Below, piece by piece: positions 44,701-56,071 of a DNA stretch of 60,000 nt. The translations under genes were made by a program, and so were the position numbers. Origin of the DNA: Tubiluchus corallicola (lineage: Eukaryota; Priapulida; Priapulimorpha; Priapulimorphida; Tubiluchidae); assembly GCA_030141605.1 (NCBI GenBank), contig JAQGDQ010000001.1:126001-186000 (forward strand), read 5' to 3'. The stretch's first letter is position 1. Each line of letters opens with the position of its first letter. Below the pieces are notes generated by a model. That model did no database searches, was not told the origin of the DNA, and was given only the letters and a program-made list of their open reading frames with translations.

Positions 44701-47098
44701 AATGCATAAACAGTGTCATTGAATGTACAGGTAAAGGCTGATTTCAGAACAGGTTGGTTTCTAGCGTTATATCATTAAGCAGTTTAACTAAACTTCTTTT
44801 ATGAAAATTGAAAATAATTAATGGTGGAGTTATAACAGTTAGTAACTAGTTAGTAACCTGGCCTGTAATAAGCTTGAGCGTCACAATTAGCATTAATGCA
44901 CATTCATTGATAGTAACAAAAATGATTTTCCATGTTCCCATTATAATACAATAATTCAGTTTAGCTAAACTGTATCTGAAGTGGATGTTACACAGTATTA
45001 CATACAGTCATGGCAACTCTCTATATTATTAGTATTTGCAACTTCAAAGCAAGAACAGATTAATATGTTTTTATAGCCCAAAATTTTTCCTAAGTTGGTA
45101 ATGTATTTAATTTGGTCAGTAGAAACAATTGGGCAGTTACAGAACATTTAAAACAACATTGAAATGCTCAGAAAGATTTGTGAGGTACAAAGCATGTTCT
45201 GAAGAACTTAATTGAAAACTTGCTGAATATATCAACCAATCCTTGGACTGTCCACGTTTACTATACACTGCAATGTGGCATGCCCGAAGGTATAAAGTAT
45301 GCTAGGCCAAATTACACCCCGGGGTGTATTCTGGAGGGAGCGTAATCTGGGCTGTTTTTACCCCGGGTATAAAATTAGCTAGGCTAGAATAATCCCCAAA
45401 ACAGTTTTATTATTGACTTTAATAGGGGTTTAATGTGGCCTAGGGAGGTACAGTTTGGACTAGGCTACTTTACGCCCAAGGGTATAAAGTAGGCTAAGCC
45501 AAATTACACCCCGGGTTTATTCTGGGCTAGGCTAAACTATGCCGGGGTATATTCTGGGGGGGGGGGCGTAATCTGGTTTGTTACACCGAGAACCAGGAAC
45601 TGGGTACTAGACAACCGAGCGTCTGCACAATGGAGTATCAGGGTAATTATGTACCAGGACAAATAGGAATCTCTGCAAAAAGTGGTTGTTAAAGGTTTTT
45701 AATTACTTGACATTCGTTACTTTATACTTGAATACAAAATCAATGACATGATGTAGAACTTAGTCACCAATTGCTTCTATTTTCCAAAAGCTTGTTTTTC
45801 TGGAGCAAAACTGGTGGTTTGCCGTATTAATCCTTTTATGTTTTCTTAAACCTTATTTACAGCCAATGATTAACAAAAATTTCAAATAATTATTTTAGGA
45901 TGTCAGAAATAATAATCAGAAGGATTAAATCAGTTTGGTATTGGAATGAAATCTTATTTAGCCTGACACCGCTTGGCAAAGAACAAGCGCGATGTCTGAA
46001 AATTCTGCATGATACAACTGATAAGGTATTGCATAACATATAAAGCTTCTATTGTAATTTAAAATATTATTCGTCGTTTTCATTTACATAAAAGTTTTAT
46101 AGTGAACTGCTACTTAATGTATCAAGGAAATGACATCAGAAAAGGAAGTGACGGCTATATGCGTAAGCCGTAACTGAGTTTTTGTGAGGCAGGAAATATT
46201 AACAAAAATTTAGGTATAATGATTATTGCGAGACTAATTAGTGCTATATTGCTTATATTAACACTGACTGTTATTTAATATTAGATTTAATTAAACAGGT
46301 AATAGCAGAAAGAGCTAAAGCGCTAAGAAATGGCAGCAGAGTTAATACAACTGAGTTCAGTCTTCCACTCAAAGAAGAAAGTGACATCTGCTTTGGTAAA
46401 CGGAAAAGACTAGCTTTTCTTGACACATTACTTATGGCAAGTGAAGACGGAAAAGAACTCAGCTTTTCTGATATTCGTGAAGAAGTTGATACTTTTATGT
46501 TTGAGGTATCAGTACTTTTATGTATGTTTTTATGTATATCAAACAATATGTATATATATATCAATTAATCATTTTTTTAATTCCTCAAGTGCTTCCGTGC
46601 GAGTCATTGTGCTTTACGTGCTTTTGTAGCACGTGCAAGATTTTATAACTAGTCGCATTGCATTCTATTTTTTGTATGAAATGTTGAAACAAAACTCCGC
46701 CTCAATTTTGTGTATTGCAGACAATCAGATGCAGTTTCGCTTTTTTGACATATTCAGTTATTCAATCAAAAATTAACTACAGGGCCATGATACTACAACT
46801 GTAGCTGCCAATTGGGCTATATTTTTCATGGGACAGTATCCTGAAATTCAGGATAAAGTTTACCAGGAAATGGTTGAAATATTTGGTGTTCAAGATCGTC
46901 GTGCAACAACATACGAGGATCTTAACAAGATGACATATTTGGAATGCGTAATAAAGGTGTGTTATGTTTTCTTTGATGATGTTTAGCGGTGTGCTTTTTA
47001 TTAATAGTTTCGTGGAAAAAGAGGATTCCAGGGAAAGTGAGAGAAACAGAGAGGAAAGGATGAAGATAGGGAGAGAGTGAGAGAGAGAGAGAGAGAGA

Positions 47099-47141
<43 letters not shown>

Positions 47142-49493
47142 AGGGATGAAAGAAAAGATAAACACTTTAGTCCACAATTATTATTTCAGAATAGAATTGC
47201 AAATCCCTACTTTGTCCAGTAATATTCGGCAGATTATACATTTGCAATCTGTAAAATATTGTCTTATAGATGTGATAACTGATGTTTACGACGAAATAAT
47301 ATTCGCATTCAAGAAGAACATTCTTTTCATTATTCCTGTAATTTTCTTAATGTTTTTCTGGTTCGCCATTTCATTAATGATCTATAAAAAACGAAAAAGT
47401 TTAGGTTTCTCTGCTGCTTTGTTTAGTGTTTAGTGCTGTGTCTTATGGCAAACCAAAATTAATGTCCAACAATTAGGTTTTCTAGCAAAAGCAGTAAAAC
47501 TAAGGTTTTCTAGTGAATACAACCCAGGTTAAGCAAGGTATATGCTAATTAATAGATATTAATTCCTATTTATTTATCAATTTTTACACCTATCTGATCT
47601 TTCTTTATTTCTTTATTTTCTGAAATTCTTTCCCATTTCATGGACCCGAAAATTTCTCTTCATTGGGATGATTTTTCAAGGTAACATTTTTTGAAAACAT
47701 TTGGTAGTATTTTTTTAGAATACAGCTGCCCATAAACGATTGTAGTAGTTTTTGCAGCCGATGCGAATTTACCGAATCATACTTGTAATAAAAATTAATG
47801 TCTCTTCAACTATGATGTTTAATGATAGGTGTTGGTGGTCTATGCTTTTCAGATGAATAACAAAATTAACCAAAACATCGTCTCATCTAGCGACCGGGAA
47901 TTTAAGTATCTGTATAATCACAGACAAATTTTATTTTTACCGGCCTCACTTCAACCTTTCAACTTTCTCCCTCATTTCAACCCCGATGTGTGTATCACGT
48001 ACTTTAGTTGTTTTTTTTTTGGTCAAGGAATTCATGCTTCCTTTGACTTAGTAAGCCATGTTATTATACTTAATGTTGACCTTGAAGAATTTCCCAGTGT
48101 GTCAATTTATCATAAAGCATTTTTAGCTAGACTATTTCGATTTCTTCATTTCCATATTTACCATATTATTGTCCAGACGGCTTCTCTAAGATATCATACT
48201 GTCAAAGAAATGATATTTATGAGAAATTGTGGCATACTAACTTAGTGGAAATAAGGTGTTATGTTCACTCTTTATAAGTCTTTGAATTCCGACAAAGTTC
48301 AGTATTCTCTTTCAGTAATGTTAATGTAGCGGTTTCTCTTTGGGGGCAACAAATGCACTAAGAATGCGTTCCTTGGAATACGGGATGTGTAAATTCATGC
48401 TTACCAGTGTTTGTGCTGTAGTGTGTCTATCAATATTGTACATTTCCCCTGAAGACCAATATTCCACTGGTCTTTTTTTGGACTGGGGACTGGGACAGGA
48501 TCATTGCATGTTACGTCCCACAGTTCCCACCAGAAAAATGGAATAAAGTTGTGATGGAACAAAATTTCTTTTGCTAATCCGCTCAGTAATACAGTGTCAT
48601 ATGACTTATCCTGTCTATATGTTTTCTATGTTTTGCTTGAGTAATGAACGTAAGGCGATTGATACTCTTTAACAATTTTTACATAGGTAAAGCATAAATT
48701 TGATGTACTTTTAGTTAATAATGTTTTTAGTGGACTTTCGTTTCAGGAAACTCTAAGACTGTATCCATCTGTACCAGCTATAGGGCGAACACTTACTAGT
48801 GATCAGATGTTTGGTATGTAAACTTAGGATCAAATTTTAGTTAATTAAAGGTCTGAGCACGTGGCATCGACCTATTAGGCCTATTATATTAGTTTTGAGA
48901 GGTTGTAATGTTTCAAAAAAGAATCCGTCGACGATTCCTGACGAATTGTTGACGCAATCAAAACTGCAACAATTCTGCATCATTTTTCACAAAGTGTAAA
49001 AGGAGGAAGAACGAAAAATTATTGTTACGTGTTTCGTTTTTGCGATTAGCGGCTACGCTGGCGGCATCAAACGGCGGACGATTAAAAAAATTTTGAGTGG
49101 CGCACTGACTGTAATAATAATATTCTTAAGTTCACCAATAATGTTGGTATACGCCCAATTTCGATAAGCCAAAATCACTTTTGCGTTTTTAATAAAAGAA
49201 AAATATCTCAATTAAAAGCAATTGTTAGTTTAAAAAACTGAAAACATTTCATAAAAAGGAAAAAAATTATAGCAATAAGTTTGTATTATGTACTAACAAA
49301 TGCTTCTTCTTGTAAGTAAAATTTTATTGTTCTTCCTGAGGAAAGAGGCTAGCTGACTGCGTGATGGGCTGCCTACTATGTAAAAAGGTAATGCCTTTTT
49401 AATGGTTAATTGAGTTTTCTCTCCCTGCCTATCTTAGAGAGAAAGAGATGGAGGGAGAGAAAGAGAAAGAGAGGGAGGGAGAGAGAGAGAGAG

Positions 49494-49534
<41 letters not shown>

Positions 49535-51537
49535 AGGGAGAGAGAGAGAAAGAGAGAGAGAGAGAGACAGGGAGACAGAAAGAGGGAGGGACAGAGACAG
49601 ACAGACACACGCACGCACGCACGCACGCACACAACAAGTAATTGCATACGGTGCTTCATATATACAGTGGTAGAGATGAGTAGGACTGAACTGCCAGTCA
49701 AAGGCATCGTAGCGTCTTGATACACCCATGGACACACACTCTTATACATGTATGATGTATGCATTATTACATACAGAGATTCTATGAAGCTGAGCCTATA
49801 TATTTAACTATATAAAATGATTGCCTTTAGCACCTAGGCCTGTATAAAATCAATTAATTTAAGCCCATCAATAAATAATATTTATCAAGACTTGTCTGTT
49901 ATCGCTAAATATAAGTGACGTCTATACATGATATATAAGGTGTTATGACTCGCGTGCAAATTCTAATTTATGCGCCAGGTTGGCTTCTCACCTGAATTCT
50001 GCAACTTGCTTTTGACCTAGTTAGTTAGTTGTTATAGAGGTGGAAATAATGTCGGCTGTTCAGGATGACAGCTCTGGTGTTTTGTTTTGTTATTTCTGTT
50101 CAATGACAATAAAAAAGAGGAGTAATGTCGTAAATGCATCTCCGTTTGTTCAACGTGATTTTATAACCAACTCCAACTCATAACAAAGGCCAATGTATGA
50201 TTATATGATTTTTAAACACCTTTTAACTTGAAATTAACAAAACAGGCAGACGCCTAGATTAAGTTTTGTTCTGGAAAAATTGTTTGCTCTTCTGAAAAAA
50301 TCGATTTTTTTCTATGAAAGGTATTACACATAAAAGTCAGGCCTAATATTTCTTCAAGTTATATTTCCTGATAAGAACATATTAAATAGGAATGTTTTTT
50401 AGAAAAAATATTTCTCCAGAAATAGAATACTACATGGGCCAGGTATTTGCAAACTTTCTTTATGATCAACTTTCTTAACTTCTTTTGTAAATAAGCCTAT
50501 TAATTTTCACGAGATACGAATATAATAGTTACATTTTAACTACTAATTATTCTTAATGCCTTATGCTTGCTTTAAATAATATTCAAAAATATAACAGCTG
50601 CTATAAATCGCCAAAGACAGATGTAGACCTTGTAGTCTTTGCTGAATGTACAAAACATTTAACTTGTAACAAAAGGTACAAAACTGTGTTATGATTAGCA
50701 TTTTGTTATAATTACCTGGCTGCATCCTCCGGAAATTGCTGAGCAATTTGCGAGCACTTGTCGACCGGCCTGGCTTTGGTGGTCTCATCTATTCATCTGC
50801 TACAGTACACACCGGTGTTCGAAAAGCTTACGCTGTAGCGTACCTGACAACAACAGTCCGTACTGCTGTGCCACTACGGCGGCACTAACTGTGCGAATTT
50901 CTGTGGTCCATATTCTTTGATTTTTCAGGAATGTTAAACGTCGTGTTTTCTTGTATTGCCCATTATGATTACAGAAACGTGAATTCTGAATCCTGAACAT
51001 GTGAAGATAAACTCTTTTTTACAAGATGCGCTCTTTTTGTTTAGGAGAATATTTGGTCCCCAGAGGTACAACTGTGGTGATCTCTAAATATCGACTTCAT
51101 CGTAACCCCGAGTTCTTTCCTGATCCCGAACGTTTTGATCCGGAACGTTTTACATTGGAGAATTCGATGAAGCGTGATCCTTATGCGTATATTCCTTTTT
51201 CAGCTGGACTACGAAACTGCATAGGTGTGTAAAGCTTTTATGTTTTTATATAATACTTTTTATTATTTTGCAGATTTTTATAATATAGAAAATAATATAC
51301 TCTTGTGAAGAAAGCCAATCATGTGTCATCGATGTGCTCACATGTCATAATAATTATGTTTTCATTTTTTACTCAGGTCAGAAGTTTGCCATGCTGGAGG
51401 AAAAAGTTATTTTGTCAACTGTCATACGAAATTTTAAAATTAAAAGCGTAGTTCCACGCGAGAAGATAGTTCTTTGCCCAGAACTAGTTTTGCGTCCCAA
51501 AGATGGCATCGAAGTAATATTAACAAAGAGAAACTAG
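40322..51537 (+). CDS. CYP4V-like cytochrome P450, copy 3 (11 exons, 518 aa)
   Basis: Closest in sequence to copies 2 and 4. Coding exons: 40322-40499, 40812-40924, 41258-41343, 42710-42903, 43293-43362, 45899-46025, 46299-46505, 46783-46956, 48747-48813, 51045-51224, 51377-51537; phases match the other copies. Landmarks: anchor with [41 protein letters not shown], Glu 325 before GHDTTT, ETLR 384-387, [23 protein letters not shown] with heme Cys 464. Exon 8 is one codon longer than in copies 1 and 2. It is the largest of the three because introns 3, 5, 8 and 9 (1.4-2.5 kb) have gained repeats. AATAAA at 51755-51760. Intact; probably an ER fatty-acid hydroxylase by family. Confidence 0.92.
41676..41812. 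repeat. (GA)n microsatellite, intron 3 of CYP4 copy 3
   Basis: Interrupted gagaga with gaga/ggga variants. The Leu/Ser-rich minus-strand frame is an artefact. Confidence 0.95.
41840..41940 (+). repeat. degenerate GGCACAGGTAAAA array, forward copy
   Basis: Units gtcacaggtaaaaaag, ggcacaggtaaaatagc, tggcacaggaaaaagg and tggcacgtg recur in intron 3 of copy 3. An inverted counterpart lies at 42,550-42,640. Confidence 0.6.
42390..42460. repeat. imperfect AAAC/AACT short-unit repeat
   Basis: Runs such as aaacaaacgaacaag and actaactaaccaac in intron 3 of copy 3; low complexity only. Confidence 0.7.
42523..42545 (-). repeat. short telomere-like stretch
   Basis: Plus strand reads taaccctaacccttaccc and then taaac: about three TTAGGG-like units on the minus strand, one altered. 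Too short to imply a former chromosome end. Confidence 0.5.
42550..42640 (-). repeat. degenerate GGCACAGGTAAAA array, inverted copy
   Basis: On the minus strand reads gcacggtaaaaatagcaatg and gggaaaaatggcacaaattg, matching the vocabulary of the forward array at 41,840-41,940. Together they may be the ends of one decayed element of about 0.8 kb. Confidence 0.5.
43503..45588. repeat. possible 2.1-kb element with palindromic GGGGTATAA clusters, intron 5 of CYP4 copy 3
   Basis: Two clusters (about 43,570-43,650 and 45,283-45,570) are built of variants of ggggtataa, ggctaggcca and ttacacccc. The unit at 43572-43603 is a near-perfect 32-nt palindrome. Just outside the clusters lie cggtgtaaca (43503-43512) and its reverse complement tgttacaccg (45579-45588), a possible terminal inverted repeat. 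The 1.6 kb between has no transposase-like frame. A non-autonomous DNA element is one reading; chance pairing of the 10-mers is another. Confidence 0.4.
47034..47145. repeat. (GA)n microsatellite, intron 8 of CYP4 copy 3
   Basis: Purine run beginning about 80-120 nt after exon 8, the same place as the GA array in copy 2. Confidence 0.95.
47829..48245 (+). other. unassigned 138-codon open frame in intron 8 of CYP4 copy 3
   Basis: Open from a TTG; the first ATG follows eight codons later. The peptide is rich in Phe, His and Tyr with no recognised motif. It lies wholly inside an intron on the same strand, without matching splice signals. Probably chance, but unusually long for this AT content. 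Confidence 0.2.
49436..49632. repeat. (GA)n plus (CACG)n compound microsatellite, intron 9 of CYP4 copy 3
   Basis: Interrupted gaga array followed by gacagacaga and cacgcacgcacg. Charged and Ser/Leu-rich frames across it on both strands are artefacts. Confidence 0.95.
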
Positions 51538-52014
51538 GATTTATGGGCTTGATGGGCCTATTCATTTGTTCTGAGGTTAATATCATGCAGACTCGATGAG
51601 CAATTAAAAGTATCAAAAATTGGACTATAATACAACATTATAAGTTTGAAAACAAACCGAATAATAATAGTAGATAAAAAAACTAAATTAGTTTTCATGT
51701 TCGACTTGCATGTCCGTTATTATTATTATTATTAAGATATCTCTACGCGCGCACAATAAAATATTAATATCATTGGCCAAATTATTGATAAAATTTTCAT
51801 TTAGCCATATATGGCGCAATAATATTGCGCAATATTTAGTTTGCGTCAAAATTTCACAAAGGATGAAACAGTTGCTTTGTCTCTTACTGTGTCATAGGAG
51901 CGGAGAAAGAGAAAGTTAGAGACGAAAACGGCAAAAACAGTTATTTGGAGGGAACTAATCTTGGATAATATAATTTAATGAAATACTTTTATCTGAATGA
52001 ACCAGTGAATAAAT

Positions 52015-52382
52015 AAATACACAAATTACAAACCAGAAGAAACAAAGCTTTTGAAGAATGGATTTACAGTGTTTTGATGAACTGTAAACAAGCAAGGTAT
52101 GGCCATGTACCTCAGAACAATGAAACTTTATATCTCAGAATATCAGCTGCAACTTTCAAGTTTTGACTTTAATTTTGTGCGAGCAAACAAAGAGAAAAAA
52201 ATACACAAATTACAAACCAGAAGAAACAAAGCTTTTGAAGAATGGATTTACAGTGTTTTGATGAACTGTAAACAAGCAAGGTATGGCCATGTACCTCAGA
52301 ACAATGAAACTTTATATCTCAGAATATCAGCTGCAACTTTCAAGTTTTGACTTTAATTTTGTGCGAGCAAACAAAGAGAAAA
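52015..52382 (+). repeat. exact 184-bp tandem duplication
   Basis: 52015-52198 is repeated at 52199-52382 with no difference that I could find. Each copy holds an open stretch reading HKLQTRRNKAFEEWIYSVLM then NCKQARYGHVPQNNETLYLR and a stop, family unknown. Because 184 is not a multiple of three, the copies are not in the same frame. Identity implies a recent event or a collapsed/duplicated assembly segment. Confidence 0.9.
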
Positions 52383-53204
52383 GTCTTTAGAGTATTGTGT
52401 TGGCTTCGAACATTCAGCTCCTAAAAATGTTGAAGACATTTCATTTAGATGAACTTGCAATCTACTAATGTCTTTGCAAAATATCATATCTTTATTTACC
52501 GCTATATAAACTAAAATATGCCGTTATATTGACTATAATTTTTGCTTAGTATCTCCTGATATTGACAGTCATTTGTTTATAAACAATTTAAATTCATTGT
52601 ATCATATTGCTAAAGTTTACTATTGAAATAAAAAAGGATAACAAAATACTTTAAATTACTTTTCAAAATGTGTTGATTCATAAACATTTGTTAAAATGGT
52701 CGAGTGGTCCTACGTTTCTTTTTTATCTTTTCCCATTACTTGACAGTTGGTAGATAGTTAAGTAGTTCAGCTGGGAGTATAGTTAAATAGTTCAACTGGG
52801 CTAACTTACTTGATTTTTATTTAATTTATTCAGTTTTCGTGTTTATGTTAGAATTAGGTACAAGACACAAATAATTTGTTTTTGGTGTGAGTATAAGTGT
52901 ATAAAAATTTTGTTTTGCAACACAACATGTAAAGCAAAGTTAACACACCGTTTCATATTTGTTATTGTAGTACTTTGTTGTAATTTTTATTATAACTAGC
53001 GCTTTTATTGTAACCATGTTTGTACTTGATAAATCTTGATATAGTGCACATATCCTTGTGTATAATAATTAAGTCCTCTTTGTAAGAAGTTACTAGACAA
53101 GTTCTTATAGTTTGGTTTGTAGCACTTTCCGGAATCGCCGATAAATCACTTAAAATTCAACCATTCTCCATGTTTTTCATGCATGTTTATGTACTGTAGC
53201 GATT

Positions 53205-53320
53205 TGCAGCGAGTGAATGTTTGTGAGAACGTGTTACGTGATCAAAGTAGGCGGGCTAAACGCCGCTTGCGATCTATCTATTGGACAGATTTTGGAAGAT
53301 GTATTCAGCTTCGTAACTGC
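53205..53320 (+). repeat. second copy of the dispersed block seen at 285-390
   Basis: Shares gtttgtgaga, gtaggcg(t)ggct and gcgatct-tctattg in the same order as the block upstream of the TGF-beta-like gene. No function assigned. Confidence 0.4.
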
Positions 53321-53670
53321 TCATCATCTCGGATGTACCGAAATCATCCTCTCCATATATTTCTCTGTTGAAAGGCACTTACACACTTAGCAAATCCAAG
53401 AAATCCATTTACAGCCTTCACATCTGTTGCTACCTTGGAATGGCTTTAGCGCTTAAAAAGAAGCTCGGGAGCCTCATAATCTGTGATGCACTTTTTGATT
53501 TATGCGAAGCCAAGTTTGTGCTTCTTTGTTGTACAAACTATTCAGGAATTTGAAGACGGAACGATCAAATGGTTGCAAACGATGAGTACAACAAGAAGGA
53601 AGGATAACAGGTTAACATTGTTTTCCCTTGCTTTGAATGTTAGTTCCAGGTTCTTTGTGTGGTAAGATAT

Positions 53671-53950
53671 AGAGCCTGTCAAGTCTGGAATGATTTGCCC
53701 TATTATTTTAAGGAAACAGCAAATTGCAAACTGTTTTTAGAATTGTGTAAACAGCGTGCTAACACATATAGATATAGACTATAAACCGCTTTGAAAGAAA
53801 AGTTTTTCGTGTGTTACTACATGTATATTAACTTGGAAACTATAAGTTAATTTACGGATTATGGGCTTATGTCTTTTGTAATTACAAGCGTATTCTAGTT
53901 CCCGTACAATTATCTTGTAAGTTTACTTTGATTCTATGAAATTAAATAAA
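53671..53950 (+). mobile_element. LINE ORF2 extreme C-terminus and 3' UTR
   Basis: Reads RACQVWNDLPYYFKETANCK then LFLELCKQRANTYRYRL and stops at 53784. The R/G-A-x-x-V-W-N-x-L-P signature closes many non-LTR reverse-transcriptase ORFs. AATAAA follows at 53945. Heavily 5'-truncated and dead. Confidence 0.6.
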
Positions 53951-54979
53951 GTTCGTCAAAAAATCGCTTGGCTTTACATTTGGTTAACCCAAGTACCATT
54001 GCCATAGACATAGATTCTGGCTATCTCAGACTTGAATGTCGTGATACGGTTCTGCCAAATCTCTTTTAGCCATTTTGCGCTCTTTGTTAAAGGTATATGT
54101 GCTATGTTGTGCATATAACTATATAAATTGTTATAAATGGTTTACAATACAGTTAATTAATTACAATATTATATTACAATATTTCACCTATCTTTTATCA
54201 TCCTTGTTAATCTTTTATCCACATCTTTTATCGTTCTATCACGCCTGAATTTATTTCTTGAAAGGCTGAAAAGCCTTTTATACGTTTTTCCTGTTAGCCA
54301 TTAGTGTTTGAGTAATTACGTTTATATTTATTATTAATGCATACATAATTGTAATGTTTTAGTCAAATAAAATATGTTTAAACTAAATTTATTACTCTAT
54401 CTATGGTTTTTATTTTTCCTTTATTTTTTCTCATCGGCGTTAGTGTTGTAAATTAAAGAACTTTGTACGACCATCACCAAATATAACGCCTTCAAGTTCC
54501 TTAGTTCCAGCAGTTAAGCTCTTTGCGTTTTATGTGCAAGGACAACCTCCCTATTTAATGCTACACATTCATTCCTATATTTTCGAAAGTCTTCCCAGCT
54601 AAATTTAAAAATTCACAAGCACACGTTGTGCACGTGGAATAAATGTTTCACTTTTACTTGGAAAGTAACTAACAAGAACGTCAACAAATACACCTTAACT
54701 TGACCCTGAAGTTGCAACACTTGGCATAAAGATAAAATTATTAATAAGATAAGAAAAGATATTTATTCAGGATAGCTTGGTTGAGTAAAGTTCGTTTACG
54801 ACAAGGTCCTGATTGGTGCACAGTTTGCAAACAATATTCAGGCTAACACCAAAAACATCTGAACAAAAAGAAAACATGTCAAAATTTAAAAGCAGCCCAA
54901 AAAGACGAAATTAAAAAGCATAGTATAATTAATTAGTATAACACTCTTGAAAACAGCTTTAAGATGACCCTTAATATTG
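53951..54979. other. AT-rich spacer between two LINE relics
   Basis: No gene, RNA or clear repeat seen. Confidence 0.4.
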
Positions 54980-55480
54980 CTACTGCTTCTTAATCATTTG
55001 ACAAGAATTCCATACTTTAGCCCCCCTGTAAAGATTTTTGTCCAGCTTGTTCAGCATAACGGTATTTGTAATTCATTTCTTGCAGCTGACTTGGTTCGAT
55101 ACTGATGCCAATATTAGAAAAGTGTTGATTTAAAGGATTTTGGACACTTTCAAGTATTTGATAGACAAGACATGACATTTGCTGTCGGATTTCCAGTGGT
55201 AGCCAGTTTAGTTCTCTGTGCATGGCGGTAATGTGTTCGCGTGGGTCACATTTTAAAATAAATCGTGTAACTTTGTTATGCATGATCTGTAATCTACTCA
55301 GCAATATAGTTCTAGCCGATGAATAAACCGTATCATTGTAGTCAAAATTTCGTAATATTAAATAGTTATGAATCAGCATTGCAGCACGTGGAGTGAGATT
55401 TTGACGAATTTCATGAAAATAACCAATCTTTTTGTTTATCTTATCATGAAATTTATATGCACTGTAAATTTTAAATTATA
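54980..55480 (-). mobile_element. LINE reverse-transcriptase C-terminal fragment, minus strand
   Basis: On the minus strand reads KFHDKINKKIGYFHEI, AAMLIHNYLILRNFDYNDTV, LQIMHNKVTRFILK, ELNWLPLEIRQQMSCLVYQI, then, after a frame slip at a G run (55,021-55,026), GAKVWNSCQMIKKQ and a stop. This is the post-catalytic half of a non-LTR reverse transcriptase. Truncated at its 5' end; orientation is opposite to the LINE at 38.8 kb. Confidence 0.75.
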
Positions 55481-55893
55481 AACGACTATAATAGAAAAGT
55501 TATGCGCTTAAGAACAGGTTCCGTAGGAGTAGTAGAAAATAGAAAATATGAAGTAAGCATGGAGACATATAAGAGTCCAAGCGCGATGACGACGTGAGAT
55601 TCGCTCAGTAAATATCACGCAGAGGTCGAGCACATTGGCTGATAGTGTTAGAATCATGTGTGCTTAAACTACTGATATTTTTTAAAATTTTTATTTACTT
55701 ATTTAGTAAACTAGTCTGCACCAACAACAATGTTAGACATTGAACTACTGCTGAGCTTACATTTATGTGATCATTAATATTTAACACTGAGTCCTGCTGA
55801 CTTATTAGTTTATTGATCAGCGAATATGACATAGTGAATTGCATTGATCTACATAATACGTCACTTCAATTTTATTGTTCACAAGCTGTTATT
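55481..55893. other. upstream flank of CYP4 copy 4
   Basis: No TATA box or recognised element; in-frame codons upstream of the ATG at 55894 are not homologous to the other copies and are taken as untranslated. Confidence 0.4.
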
Positions 55894-56071
55894 ATGGCTC
55901 TAGATGGCCTTCTTTATTTTATAATAGCCTTCGTTGTAATACGTATTGTTTGGCTGGCGTGGCAGATTTCTTATATACCTGGAAGAAGAAAAGATTACGA
56001 TTCGTTACCTGGTGCTCCTAGGGTGCCTATTCTTGGGCACATGGGCCAGGTATTCAGGTTTGACCGTTCAG
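55894..56071 (+). CDS. CYP4V-like cytochrome P450, copy 4, first exon only
   Basis: Encodes MALDGLLYFIIAFVVIRIVW and [20 protein letters not shown] through FDRSG, 178 nt ending in phase 1 at donor gtattt: same length, phase and motifs as exon 1 of copies 2 and 3. It supplies the N-terminal membrane anchor and Pro-rich hinge. I found no exon 2 in the remaining 3.9 kb, although the corresponding introns in the other copies are 0.2-1.3 kb. Either intron 1 is long and the gene continues beyond the window, or this is an orphan duplicated exon. Confidence 0.8.

Larger units (their letters stand above)
51538..53670. other. spacer after CYP4 copy 3
   Basis: Contains the copy 3 poly(A) signal, an exact tandem duplication (52015-52382) and the dispersed block near 53.2 kb. 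Small frames at 53183-53665 are unrecognised, apart from possibly being upstream debris of the LINE fragment at 53,671. Confidence 0.45.

Noticed and set aside
47077-47433. Small membrane protein ([18 protein letters not shown]) in intron 8 of copy 3
   Set aside because: The frame starts in a GA microsatellite and has no independent start or splice support; a hydrophobic run is expected in AT-rich DNA.
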